From NCBI RefSeq assembly GCF_021134715.1, contig NC_060018.1, positions 3,427,501 through 3,491,500 on the forward strand: 64,000 nt of DNA. Reading direction: 5' to 3'. Under the pieces are notes generated by a model. That model saw only the letters and a program-made list of their open reading frames with translations. It ran no database searches and was not told the origin of the DNA. This stretch comes from Daphnia pulex (lineage: Eukaryota > Arthropoda > Branchiopoda > Diplostraca > Daphniidae). Position numbers and translations under genes: made by a program. Positions 40,925 to 53,340 of the stretch are shown in pieces (position 1 is the first letter of the stretch; the number at the start of each line of letters is the position of its first letter).

Positions 40925-42410
40925 ATGAACGACGTGGAAGCTATTTTTAGCTTGAAAACAGGACTACTTGACGCCAGGAAATTTCGGTCAAGCCAAGCAA
41001 CCAAGAGAATCTCTGCTTTACGCCTTAGTAATTTTCAAGAAGTTGAAAACTCTCATTCTGCAGGGATTAACACAATAGATCTTGAAAAAGTAGAGGGAAG
41101 ATAGTAAGCATAATATATTAATTTTGATATGATATTTTATTAGAATAAATTTCTTAACTTTTTAATAGTTTACTCTCTGGTGGTGCAGATGGAAGCATTC
41201 ACATTCATGATGTTTTGAATCTTTCTGGAAATTTGCAGTTTACTTGTAAAAATGTGGGCAAGATTGACAGGCAAAGCAATCGTCACTGCCACAAGTACAG
41301 TGTTGAATGTGTTCAGTGGTACCCTTTGGATACAGGAATGTTCCTTTCTAGTGGCATGGATAAAAACTTGAAAATTTGGGATGCCAATGCTCAAGTTCCT
41401 GCAGATGTTGTACTTGTGAATGGTAAGATATACCACCATCACATGTCTCCAAATGCAACTCAACACAACTTGGTTGCTGGTAAGTTCAGTCTCCAAATTA
41501 TTATTCTTTTTCTTTGCTTTTTTTAAATTTTTAGACAACTTACTTTCTGTGTTTAGTTGCAAGTACAGCAAACCAAGTGTTTCTGGCTGATCTTCGGAGT
41601 GGATCGACAACGCATGAATTGAGAAGCCACACCTCTTCAATATTGAGTGTCAAGTGGTCACCAATGCAGGAGTTCCAGCTTGCTTCCGGTTCAATGGATA
41701 ATCGGCTTTTAATGTGGGATGTCAGAGCCGCTAGAAGTTGTTTGTTTTCAATGGATCAATATAATGGGCGAAATCATGCTGATGTTGAGAAGACTACAGC
41801 ACACAACGGGAATGTCCACGGTTTGTCGTTTACTGCCGACGGCCTTTTCTTGATTTCCGTAGGTACGGATTGCCGAATGCGTTTATGGAACACTGAAACA
41901 GGTAAAACTTACTTATTCTACAGTTATCTTATAGACTTTAAATATAATCAATTTGTTAGGGCGAAATGAAATGGTAAATTATGGCAAAATTTCAATGGAA
42001 AGCAAAAAAGGTACGCGATTCGACATTTCATCAGACACTGAACCTCAGATGATCTTCGTACCTTCCCAGGGAAATATTTTGGTATGAATGTGTGCATACG
42101 TAAATTTTACAGTTTCTTATGGTTTTTGTTGTGGTAATTACTGAACTTATTTAAGGTCTACGAGTTAACAACAGGCATCAAACGAGCTACGTTACTAGGC
42201 CATTATAATACAGTTACCTGTTGTGCTTACAACGAAAATGTACAGTCTCTCTATAGCGGAGCCAATGATCGCAATATTTTGGTTTGGGCTCCGGAGTCAG
42301 CAGAAGCAATTCGTGAAGAACCAGTCAATAAAGGAGCCGCTCTTGGTCCCAGGAGTATAGTTCCAAGAAGGAACCTCACCGAAGACGCTTGGAGTAGTGA
42401 CGAAGGGTGA
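40925..42410 (+). CDS. ERCC8: DNA excision repair protein ERCC8 / Cockayne syndrome A
   Basis: Five exons (40925-41103, 41169-41479, 41557-41901, 41960-42081, 42156-42410) encode 403 residues (human 396). The protein is a WD40 propeller: LSGGADGSIHIHD, SVECVQWYPLDTGMF, LKIWD, SVKWSP with LLMWD, TAHNGNVHGL with MRLWN, and NILVW mark successive blades. The tail EDAWSSDEG matches the conserved acidic end of the family. ERCC8 is the substrate receptor of a DDB1-CUL4 ubiquitin ligase acting at RNA polymerase II stalled on DNA lesions (transcription-coupled repair). It starts 300 bp after the chitinase stop, in tandem. An AATAAA is present at 42564-42569. Confidence 0.95.
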
Positions 42411-42919
42411 TGGATCCAGGCGTTTTCAAATGTAATATCTATGTGGACAAAATTTAAAATATGTTAATTACATCGGTAGGATTATTGGTCCTGCTTATGT
42501 TCAAGTTGGGAAACATGGTAGGCTCTTGGCCTATTCAAATTTATTACTTTTTCTTTAATGTAAAATAAATGTAAAGTTTTTTTGAAAATCTTAAGAAACC
42601 GTTTCTTTAACATATATTCGTATTCTTAAATTACAGTAGCTTTAGTTGGTTTTTAGCCTTTTACTTGTTGCTTTTAGTTTACTTAATATTGAAAGAGTTG
42701 CTGAACCCAAGGAGTTAGGATACTGCAGACGATATAAGAAAGAAAACAAACCAAGAATTTTTTTAGAATAAGCAAGCGATAAAAATTCCGTTGCTATGGA
42801 AAGAGTGCCAAAAGGAACTTACACCTTGAATTTGGCAGTCGTGTAACGCAGTGGGCATCGTGAACATTTGTTTTAGAGGTGTTAAACCTTAAGAATATTG
42901 TGCTAAAGCAAAGGAAAAC

Positions 42920-44737
42920 ATGAACTACTCAAGGTATATTAACTCGCTTTCCGCAGCGAGAAAATCCAGTCCTATAAGGGAAATGAGTGAGTATTTAATT
43001 TTTTTTCATAAGATCAAACAATTTACCTAATTTTAACCTATATACTTACCTATTAGCTAACCTACTCACCCAAGGATCTCCAGAATTGGTTTTTTTGGCT
43101 GGTGGACTTCCCAACCCAAATACATTTCCTTTTCAGAGTGCCTCAATCAAATTAAGAGATGGTAGTAATATACAACTTGAAGGAAAAACAATTAATGATG
43201 CATTGCAATATGGACCAACTCAAGGGTACAATCCTAGAATTTTTTAAAAATCCAATTGTATGGTAATTTAAATAATTTTTAAAATAAACTAGGTATGGCC
43301 CATTGTTATCACAGCTGAAAGAAATGCAACAAAAGCTCCACAGTCCACCTTGTTGGGCAGATACTGAAGTGGTTATTACAAGTGGAAGCCAGGATGGCCT
43401 GTGTAAAGCTTTTGAGATGATGTTGAATGTGAATGACCATGTTATTATCCAAGAACCTGTTTATGCAGGAACACTTGCAATTGTATGTAAAATCATCTAA
43501 GGAACACAATACTAAATTTTCACAAAATAAATATTATGATTCTGCAGGTCAATCCTTTCAAACCAAAATACATCCCGGTACAATGCGACGCTAATGGATT
43601 GATTCCTGATCTACTGAGGCAATGCTTGGAAACCAACTGGAAATCAGAAGACGCTCAGTCTCCTTCATCTGATATCCCCAAAGTATACCATGTTAAAATT
43701 GAATAGGCATAATTTAAAGGCTGTTATATTTTTCAGGTGTTGTATGTCAATCCTGCAGGAGCCAATCCAACGGGAGTTTCTATTCCTTTGGATCGACGAC
43801 AAGAGATATACCAGATTGCCAAAGATTACGATCTAATTATCTTGGAGGATGATCCATATTATTTTCTACAGTTTGATAAGGTTATCCCTAAGAAACATTT
43901 AATAGCGCCCCTGAAATTACGTTAACTAAACAAGATTCTCTACAGAAGCGGACTCCAAGTTTTCTTTCTATCGACACCGATGGCCGTGTCGTTCGATTTG
44001 ATTCACTGTCCAAAGTACTGAGTTCCGGAATTCGTCTTGGCTACGTCACAGGTCCTCGTCCACTCATGGAACGAATTTTGTACCACATGCAGGTGTCAGT
44101 TATTCATGCGTCATCTATGTCTCAGGTACAGTAGTTAACTAGTTATACACGTTACAAGAGAAGAATCAAACTGAAACCGAAAATTACAAACAATAGGTTC
44201 TAGTCTCAGAACTGCTAAAACAGTGGGGAGAGGAAGGTTTCATGGGACACGTTGATCGCGTTCAGAATTTTTATCTTCAGCAGCGTGAAATAATGCTCAA
44301 AGCAGCGGAAACTCATTTGACAGGTTGAAAAATCAAGAAATAAATGCCGAATATCGACAAGCTTACCTGTAAAGTAATATTTCTGCATCAAGGACTTGCT
44401 GAATGGAACGTACCCCAAGGCGGGATGTTTCTTTGGATCAAATGCTTGGGAATCAGTGACACACGACCGATGATTATGGAACGAGCCCTGAAAAAAGATG
44501 TGATTTTACTACCTGGCCGAGAATTCATGACGGATCCATCTCAGCCGTGCCCCTACATGAGGGCGTCGTTTTCTCTGCCAACTCCAGAAAACATTGATCG
44601 AGTATTTTCGATAAACATTGATTATTTTTTAAAAAAACTATGAATTCTATAAGATTTTTTTGCTTTTAATCTTCCAGGGATTCCGTAATTTGTCTGAACT
44701 AATACGCGAAGAAATTGAACTGACAAAGAAGAATTGA
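42920..44737 (+). CDS. AADAT: Kynurenine/alpha-aminoadipate aminotransferase
   Basis: Nine exons (42920-42986, 43057-43225, 43293-43482, 43548-43682, 43737-43880, 43946-44125, 44197-44323, 44393-44601, 44678-44737) give 426 residues (human AADAT 425). Family landmarks run the whole length: SPIREM, LAGGLPNPNTFPF, TSGSQDGLCKAFEM, NPAGANPTG, LEDDPYYFLQF and DSLSKVLSSGIRLGY, whose Lys258 should bind pyridoxal phosphate. After these come WGEEGFMGHVDRV and GMFLWIK. The enzyme transaminates kynurenine to kynurenate and 2-aminoadipate to 2-oxoadipate, in tryptophan and lysine breakdown. The N-terminus MNYSRYINSLSAARK resembles the mitochondrial presequence-like start of the human protein. A poly(A) signal is at 44773-44778. 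Confidence 0.95.
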
Positions 44738-44990
44738 TCAAGAATCTTGATATTCCCCGAGTTAATACTTCAAATAAATCACGCATAATACTGTATCTAT
44801 ATACAGTGATACCTATAAATGATATTTCTAGAAATATCATTTTGGTTGGGGAACAAGTAGAAAAGAGCAACTTTAAGTTAGTGGAAAATACAAATCACTC
44901 ATTTATGCAATCTTTGTCACTTAGTTGATCCATCAATCAAATCCATGAACAAGATTAAAATAATTTATTATTTTATCAATGAATTTACCA

Positions 44991-47900
44991 TCACAGATGA
45001 AGAAGAATGGCTAAACGAGCAGCTAGTTTTTGATCTCCTGATTGAAGCAACAGTGAAACGGGGTCGGAATCCAATTCAGGCATCGGCATCGGAAGGTCAT
45101 AAAACACGGTTAGGTTGGCCAACTTTACCGACTGCGATCGTTCACGGGGAGTATCTCTACCCGACAGATAAGTGTTGAGGCTGGTGCGCAATTCCGTATC
45201 AAGGTGATCCCAGCTAGACTCAAGTTCGTGACGAAGAGCCAGCACCATTTCTGGATCGATGAAAGGTGTTGAATTAACAGAGGCAGGCAAGTTCTTCGTG
45301 GGAAAGTTGATGAGAAACTTGAGTTGCCAGAGCGGAAGAGTTGACGAGTCCCTCTGATCAGATTTGTGTAGAAGCTGGAGCCATGGTTTAACCATCTCGG
45401 TCTTTTCATTTACAACACAGTCATTAAGAATGAGACTAAGAAGGCGAAGTTGCGTTTCTAATGGTTTTGACTCCTGTTCGATAAGAATCTGTGATTGGCC
45501 ACGGTCTGACGCGCCGAGAAAGTGACGGCAAAGGAATATGACGAACTTGTCTGTGGTGAAATTGGCGACCGTCGAAGCACGAATAGCCCAGGCCGAAAGG
45601 GTCGGAGTAGCTAACGACGCTAAACCAGTAGGATCTTCAGTGTATGACAAACAGCCGGCCTTGCGCTGAACAATAAGGTGGTCTTTCCCTTGAAGAATGC
45701 ATTCCAGCTTGCCCCAGTTGTGCTGTCGATCAAAAACGATGCTGCGATAACGAGGATCAAACAATTGGACGCGCTGGAGAAAACGTAATTCAGGCAACAG
45801 ACAAGGAGCTCGCAACTGAAATGATGAGCTATCCGCGTCATTAAACACCACTTGTAGGTTAGTGTAGCAAGGTTGCATGTTGGGCATCTCAATAGGCATC
45901 AGCAAACGGGGCTGGGTTGCTAGAACGTACAAATGCCGAAGTGCTTGGAGGTGGTATCGATTGTCGTTTGAGTGAGTAGGAAATTTGGGGTAGCACGCGC
46001 ATACTAATGCAGCGATTGCCTCCGGCGACGTGCTAAGTGATAGCCGGCCACCTCCCATGTACAAGAATCCCAGTGCCATATGAGTCGCCATCTACAAAAT
46101 AACCAAATGATGATTAAAGATCAACAGACACTTTTAACACACAAACTTACATGTGATCCATATGTAACAACATTACTAAAGGTCCCGCTCCTTAGGCGTA
46201 AGTGACGACAAAGCCTCAGAACTTGCAAATCTCCTGTACCGGCCATGACCATGGAAAGGGACAATACTAGAGTGTTGAGACAGGCTTCAAGAGTCGCTTT
46301 TCCAGCCCATTCCGCAACGGAACGACCCGACAGCGAGATCAACACTTTGGAATAACGATACAAAGTGTTGAAAGCATCCGCATTGGCTGATCCTGCGAAC
46401 TTCAAACCCAGGACAAAGCATGAGCCTGCCATGATATTGTAGAAAGCTTGATTCATAGTTTCGTAATCGACTTGTTGAGATTGACTGTCAGGATCACCCG
46501 GATTGCGTAGTGAATAGCGACGAATATTAGGAGGGACATTGGATTCGACCCAATCGCGCGTGGGCATTACGTCGTCCCACAGGATCAACCCCCGTGCCAA
46601 TGTGCGCAGTAATAGAAAATCTGGTCTTATCGAGTCGAGTAGTTGCTGTGAATCAGGTGCTTCCATCCATTTGGCCGCGGCTGCGTTATTTGTACTAAAA
46701 ACAATAATCGTATTAAAGGGTTGACACTTAAAATGTAATTCTTTTCGCTTAATAACAATAATCTCACCGATGAAACATTAGCCCGAGAGCAAGAATGGCT
46801 CCTGGAGCAGTGACATCCACGTTGACTGTGTTTCCTTCACGAATCTGGTAGCTAGCTGACGTCATGCTTCTGGGGCGGGCATTGGACGTGTTAAAGTTGC
46901 GCTTCGTTCCTCCCACCATGAAATGATAGAGAGTATCTGCTAATCGGAGATCGGCTAACCCCGTCATTTGTCCGCCTTGGCCCAGAGTCACTAAGCCGAG
47001 AGCCAGACCAGCAGAAAGAGAATAGGACTCTCTATCAACACAGTTATCCATCTCCGGTCCAGGTGGTCGATCAATCTCAGCCAGGAGCACTTCTGTCATG
47101 TAGCGATGCGCCGATCCTTGATAGAGGAAACCGATGGACATGAGGGCAGCCACACGGACATTTTGGGGCACTTCAATCGAGCCCCCGCCGCAACCGTTGC
47201 TGCTGGATGACGAAGCAGGTGACAAAGATTCGACGTAAACAGAGATTATTCGAAGAGTATCCGCTTCCATAGAGCCACGCTTTCCTATGCCAAGACCCAA
47301 CACCAATGCCAATTGCGTCATTTCATGGTCGCGGTTTAAGTGCTCGTGAATGACAAGGTCGCTGAATTTATTTAAATGTCCAGTTATTCCTAGTCCTAGT
47401 AGGAAACCAGCCACTTCGGCGTTTAACTCTCCCGGAGCTGATCCAACTGCAGCTCCTGAACGATTCCCACCACGGCTCAAGTTAATCCAATTACTGTCGA
47501 CATATTTTGAATCCGGAGACACTCTTAAGCCAGCTGCCACACCTGCGAATAAATTGAAGTTGACGTTACATTTTTCCATGCCACAAATAAAATGATTTAC
47601 CGTTGTGAAACTGCGGCCAAAGTGACATATTGGCAGGTACGTCAATGTGCGTCATATCCACCGCCGCACCATTGTGAGGCGTCTTACCATTTAAACACAA
47701 TCTTTAATCGACAAGAAAAATGATTAAACTAAATTGAAGAGAAAATAGAAAATTCTTCAATATACTTTGGAATAGACAAAGTTTCCGTGACGGTGGGTGT
47801 AGCAGTGTGAAGAGTGAGCATTCCACGGCCAACAGACAGGGCCATGACACGGATGCAAAGTACAAGTAACTGCTTCTCTCTCTCCTCGATCAATTCATGT

Positions 47901-50900
47901 TCACTTAGTCCTTGTTGTTGCGAAGCTGGGAGGACGACAGCTACTGGTCGAGAAGAGCCAAGAAGACGACGAATTTCCTGGATACGATGATCTCGAGGAA
48001 AAAGTAACTTCCAGATGGGTAATTCAATTACTTCTTCCATTCCGTCTTCGGCATGGTCGTCTTTGCTATTACCCCCACTGCCGGCTGTTTTACTCCTTTG
48101 CGCTTCAATTTTTAAATTCAATTCCGGGGCAGTTGACGGCGACACCTGGACAGTGCAGCCAGCCGAGGATTGGCACATGTCTTGTCGGTTGATCAGTTTG
48201 TATGCTTCGTCAGGCCAATCTGTCGGTGGATCTAGTTGGCAACGGAACAGAGCATAACGTAAAGGTAATCCTATTCCGGCTGGTAAAGCGTTGAGATCCT
48301 CCCGCGTCCATCCGCACGAAGACATTTTTAAAACCAAAGCGATCTGTCTTCGTTCCTCATTTGGAACTACAACATTAAATGGTAGTGAAACTCTGCCAGT
48401 GTGTTCTACCCATTCAAAATCGCGGACGTATTCGTGAACAGACACCAGATGATGTTCATCCGCTCTTCCGTAAAGGATGGCAAAGAGAGTAATGATATCT
48501 CTGGAACGAGTATTGACCAGTTTTACATGTGGATACGGGCTGTGGATCTTCTTTTTACTCATGAGCGCCAACAGGTGGCTGTGAATATTGGACGGAACCT
48601 CTATTCGCTGAATCATCCCTTGGAGTTTATCTAAATCCGTTGGTTGAAGAACACCCAGTTTGATATTGGCGGTGTTCCAAACGAGCGGGAAATCTCTCCA
48701 ATACGAATCACAGTACTGCGTTAAGTTGAGAGCTGAAGCCAAAGGGATAAGAAGCGTCACCAAAAGTTGGGCATCATTCCACAAGAGGGCATCCAACTTG
48801 AGGTCCTCAAAGAGTAGATGAAGCACGAGCAAAACGTGTGGTAGATACGTGAAATAGGGCGAATCGTTAGTGACTTGCACCATCGACTGCTGGCCGATGG
48901 GATTAAAGATGCGAGAAGTATCTAATCCAAGCGACTGGGAAAATATCCGAGCGTATTGTGACTCCACCAGATATTGCCAATCTTCGTTGGCTCCTTCTTC
49001 CAAATTTGTCCGACTTTTCTTCGATTCAATAATGGGGCTGGCAATAGAAGAAATTGATATATCCAGTGATTTGGCGTCGAATCCCAATAAAGTTAGGAGC
49101 GTAGAACGGAAGGCATCAAACTCCGCTGGAGGAGAGAAGTCCGAAGGGCCAGGTGCATTACGAACACAATAAAATTTAGAAGCGACAGCCAGATAAATAT
49201 CAGAAGGTAATGCGGCTCGCAATGAACTCAAACAACGTTCCACCAAAGCCGAGGTGCATAACGGTGGAAGCAATGTTCTTAAAAGACTTCGATCGGAGCA
49301 TTTGAGTGTCACCTGGCAGCCCACTGCATCCTGTAGAGTGCGGAAAGATAGTGGAGGAGACGAGGCCGGAATCGGACTGAGAGTAACGCTTGAATCGTGC
49401 ATGATCGACGAAGTCAAATCGGGCATGAGGCTGCTCCGCCGGCTTGAATTCAGAGGCGTTGACGGAATGAATTTGCTGTTACTGCTGGATGCCTCGAGAC
49501 TTAGTCTCTGTATGGATAGTGAGATACCCGTTCCTGAGGGAGGGCTGCAATTGGGAACGTGAACTTTAGCCAGTTTGGTGTTGCCAGAGTAGAGCGTGAG
49601 GCTATTCCCGTCTGACAAGACTGGATCAAGTACCAGTATAGCCTTCAGACCAGGAATGTATTCGGCATCCTTTGCGGGAATCGTCCAAGGAGCGCAACAA
49701 ATGTAAAGAGGATTTCCTGTGTTCCTGTTCTCCTAAAATGCCAATAATTTTTAAAAATCGTCATTTATCAATAAAAATTGTATCAATAAAAGCCTTTACC
49801 GTCACTTTAAGATCGACACACCGCAAAATCTTTTCATCGTCCAACAGCCAACAAACGCATGATTTGCCTAACCAATCGACAGCGACGAAAGCTTTAATAG
49901 CCGAACTGGAGCTGGACTTTTTCGTGTCCTCCGTCCACAAAACTTGGAGGCATAAATCAGGCAAGAGTGGTTCTTCGTCATCTGGGGATTCCAACTCGTT
50001 GAAAAGCGAAGAAGCTGAAGGAGAAGGAACGGGTGTTCGAGCTAGAATAGCACTTGTGCGGCTATTAGAGCCCATTCGCCTTAACGGGGAGCCAGAAATC
50101 CTGTAAACGAAATAAAGCCGGTAATAGTATTGAAGAAACCTGGTTTTTATAGTTTGTATAAAAATACTTGGATTGATTGAACTGAAGGGAAGACATGGCA
50201 AAATGTGCGTAACTCTTGGATCCTTTTGGAGTGTTGAATCGATGAGACAGATCAAGATCGAATTTGGGCGTCTTGCTGCATGCACAATTACAGTATTGAT
50301 TAAATGCAATATTAAGGTAAAACATTTTTCAACGCGAGTTTTTAATACTTGGCTGTAGTATTGAAAATACTGGGCAAATTAGCGGGAGACTGTTGAAAGG
50401 AAGTGTTGTAGATTTGTGATAGAGCAAAACTTCTAGACAGAGAAGGCGAGGCTACGTTGGAAGGGATAAACGTGCCGCTGAATGCCGAATGGTTGGCCGA
50501 TGGGTTGGCGTTAACTTTATTACTGACACTCATGCAGAGACTTTCGTCTACTTCAGCTTTACGTATCAACCTATGTTTACAAAAATAATTAATTTGAAAT
50601 ATGTAAGAAGTGGAACAGGATCAACGTTTACCAAATTGAGTGCAAGCCGGTGTCTTCATTGTAAGTGACGCAAATTGACGGATCAGCACCAGTAAATACG
50701 AATTTTAGCTTCTTGTCTTTGGCAAAATTTAGGTGGTCACGATCAACACCGTCCCGAAGAACAACTGGAACGATTTCCTCCAACGGATGGTAAAGTGAAA
50801 ACCAATTGGGAATTTCAGGATTACTCGTTTGACACTTCTCGAAGATTAGTCCAAATCGTGTGGGCCACACTCGATGAATCTCATACGGCACGGCGAGAAT

Positions 50901-51449
50901 GTATTCATCTCCATCTCTTGTGTGAATAGTGACTTTAGACTTTTCCACAATGCACAAACTGGGGATCTTTCGACCAAGTGGTTTGTTAGTAGCCATGACA
51001 GTTGCACAGGAAGGTCTGTTGGGATTCTCATCAAAGTCAAACCAGAGTGCTTGTTGGACTGGTCCATCACAGATGTATTTTTTTACTAGCTCCCAGTAGA
51101 CTTCTCCATAACCTCTTGACCAGACGACTGTGTTTTCATGAATGTAGACTTCTGTTTCTTCTTCGTTTTCTATACCCAAGGTTGACAAAGTATAGACATC
51201 CTAGATGAACAAGGGAAAAAAAACATTATTTTTAATTTAAATTTAACAAGTCAATTGTTACTAAACCTGCGATTCTAACGACGTGTTAAAGGCTGAAGTG
51301 CGTCGGTACGAAGAACTTTCATACTGTTCCAAAATTTGCTTTCCATGTGGAATGTAAACCTGAAATGTATGTTGAGAATTTGATGAATGGTTTGGACAAC
51401 GTGACAATCTTTCTTTATTGTGTACTTGGGGTTCTCCGGCGGCAATCAT
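44991..51449 (-). CDS. ANAPC1: Anaphase-promoting complex subunit 1
   Basis: Eleven exons (51449-51426, 51359-51267, 51200-50632, 50570-50349, 50275-50168, 50100-49800, 49732-47766, 47701-47601, 47542-46768, 46694-46151, 46091-44991) give 1934 residues (human 1944). The N-terminal half is the WD40-like scaffold (SPVQQALW-like PVQQALWFDF, VWPTRFGLIFE, then a Ser-rich loop). From about residue 1100 the PC-repeat region is clear: HNGVAAGLRVSPDS, ALMSIGFLYQGSAHR, DRESYSLSAGLALG, NVDVTAPGAILALGLM, RPDFLLLRTLARGLILWDD and MATHMALGFLYMGGG. ANAPC1 is the large scaffold of the cell-cycle ubiquitin ligase APC/C. The start MIAAGEPQ matches the human MIAARDLQ. The first intron (51425-51360, 66 bp) is stop-free and in frame. 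Poly(A) signal at 44969-44964. Confidence 0.96.
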
Positions 51450-53340
51450 TTTGTCGTCGTTAGTACCGTTAAACACAGAATATTGTAAAACGTCCAGGGT
51501 GACAGACTTTATTGGAACGCTTTACGAAGTCTACGATCAGACCATACAATCAAATCAACAGCTCAAAACGAATGACCAAAAAGCTAAAGGGACGGGTACT
51601 AGCAGACGAACAATTCTGTTTAAAAATATGCAAATATCCCCCTACAGTGTTGCCTATTTGATGGTCATATAAATATTAAAATTTTACTGGTTCAGTTCTT
51701 TTCTTGCTTTTTGGGTTGTGACCTTAGATAGTTCGTTGGCAAATAAGATTTATTACCGCTCCTTTTTCAGTCTTAACCGCTTATTTCTGGGTTTTTCTAC
51801 ATTTCATGAGTAAGCTTAATGACCCAAGAAGGATGGGTGTGCACTTCACAAGAAATATTACCTGCATGTTGCACTGTCTAGTTTTCCTTTCGCTTTTGTT
51901 TCGGCGAGGTTGGAGTAGGCCGTTACCCGCGATTGTCCACTGCAGCTGTAGGTATCAACTATTACTTCCATCTCCTTTACTGAATGTCCGATCAACGACA
52001 TTACCGCCCCGCCCCCTTCCACACAGAAAATCAGTAGCGTGGTTCATTTTTTTTATTTCTGTTCTCGTTGAGTAACAATTGGAATGTGTGTCGTAATTCG
52101 CATCCGATTTTACTGTCCGGAGCGACCCTCAGCAGAGGATCGCAGCACTGCCAAATCGAACCAGGAAGTAGTAAATCATATACAAATTCATTCGTAAACA
52201 TCCATCAAATGTCAGTTTTTTTTAAAAAACTGCGTCGAAAAATTGCTGATTGAGTCTGTTTTAGTTTGGCGACATCTTTGTTTATGTCACTCAAACAAAC
52301 CCATTCAAATAGGAAGGGAGTATAGGCGGGATCAGTTTCATCTCTCTACGCAGGCCCGCCTTAACGATTTCATATGGAGCAAATAATGAAATAGAATACC
52401 GTCTAGATATCGATCGAGATAGATGTCTATATTTATAGGCTAAATATTCACTAGTCATTTACGACAGATAACATTTTGAAAATTATTTTCGTTTGGCAGC
52501 GAGAATCACTGAATTAACTGCGATGTAGGAAAAATTGGTCATAATCCAATGCAGAAACGACGGCATGACAACCAATTCAGACCTTCACCGCGATTCCAAG
52601 AAATTACTAAACGGGAGGAAGTATAGTCTTATTTAATCAAGAACTTGTCCAAAGAAGTGTATGAAATTACATGCCAACCAGCGAAAGATAAGGAACACGA
52701 TCGAGGGTTTGAACCAGCCGACAATGGGGGGGAATCAAAAACTGCATGTTGCAATTAAGATCGGTTCCAGGTAAAAGCGAACGTGGACACTGGACAGAAA
52801 AGGAGACAAGTGCAAACAAAGTGGGTGTGCGATAAGAATGGCATTTTAGGTGGGCGGGCACCTTGGCGTTAGAAAGTATGGATATTTCAAAAAAGGTTTA
52901 GACCAGTGTTGATCAGCAACAATAAGGGTCAACAACATGACTGCACCATAAATTCGACTCCCTTGCTGATTTGACTCGTTATGTTTCTGTTCAGAATAAC
53001 GGTCGATTCAAACGACGGAGATTAAACTTTTCCAAGAAAAATCCTTCGGTATGTATCAAATTTACTGATCCCAAAAATATGAACGCTGACAAGCTCCCGG
53101 GTAGGTCATAACACAAATCTAGGCAACGGTCAGTAGTTTTTCACGTCACTGAGGGTCCGATGTACCGCCTATACGGAGGATGGAGCAGGCGTGAAGGGGG
53201 AGTGGTGCCTGAATGCATAAATGAGCCAGTCAGAGGATTCATCAAGTCAGTTGGGGGAAGCTAGTTGCCAGGACAGGAGAAATAGTCATCATATTTAATT
53301 GAGGAGACGGGATAGATTTAATTTTGTCGTTTTCTTAGCA
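51450..53340. other. Intergenic region between ANAPC1 and first thymidine phosphorylase
   Basis: About 1.9 kb with no supported gene. It must hold the 5' flanks of two divergently transcribed genes. Small open frames occur near 51.8-52.2 kb but lack family features. A GGTTCAAACCC-like sequence at about 52.71 kb resembles a tRNA T-arm, but no tRNA fold surrounds it. Confidence 0.5.

Noticed and set aside
52700-52730. GGTTCAAACCC, like a tRNA T-arm
   Set aside because: No matching acceptor, D-arm or anticodon arm within tRNA distance on that strand.
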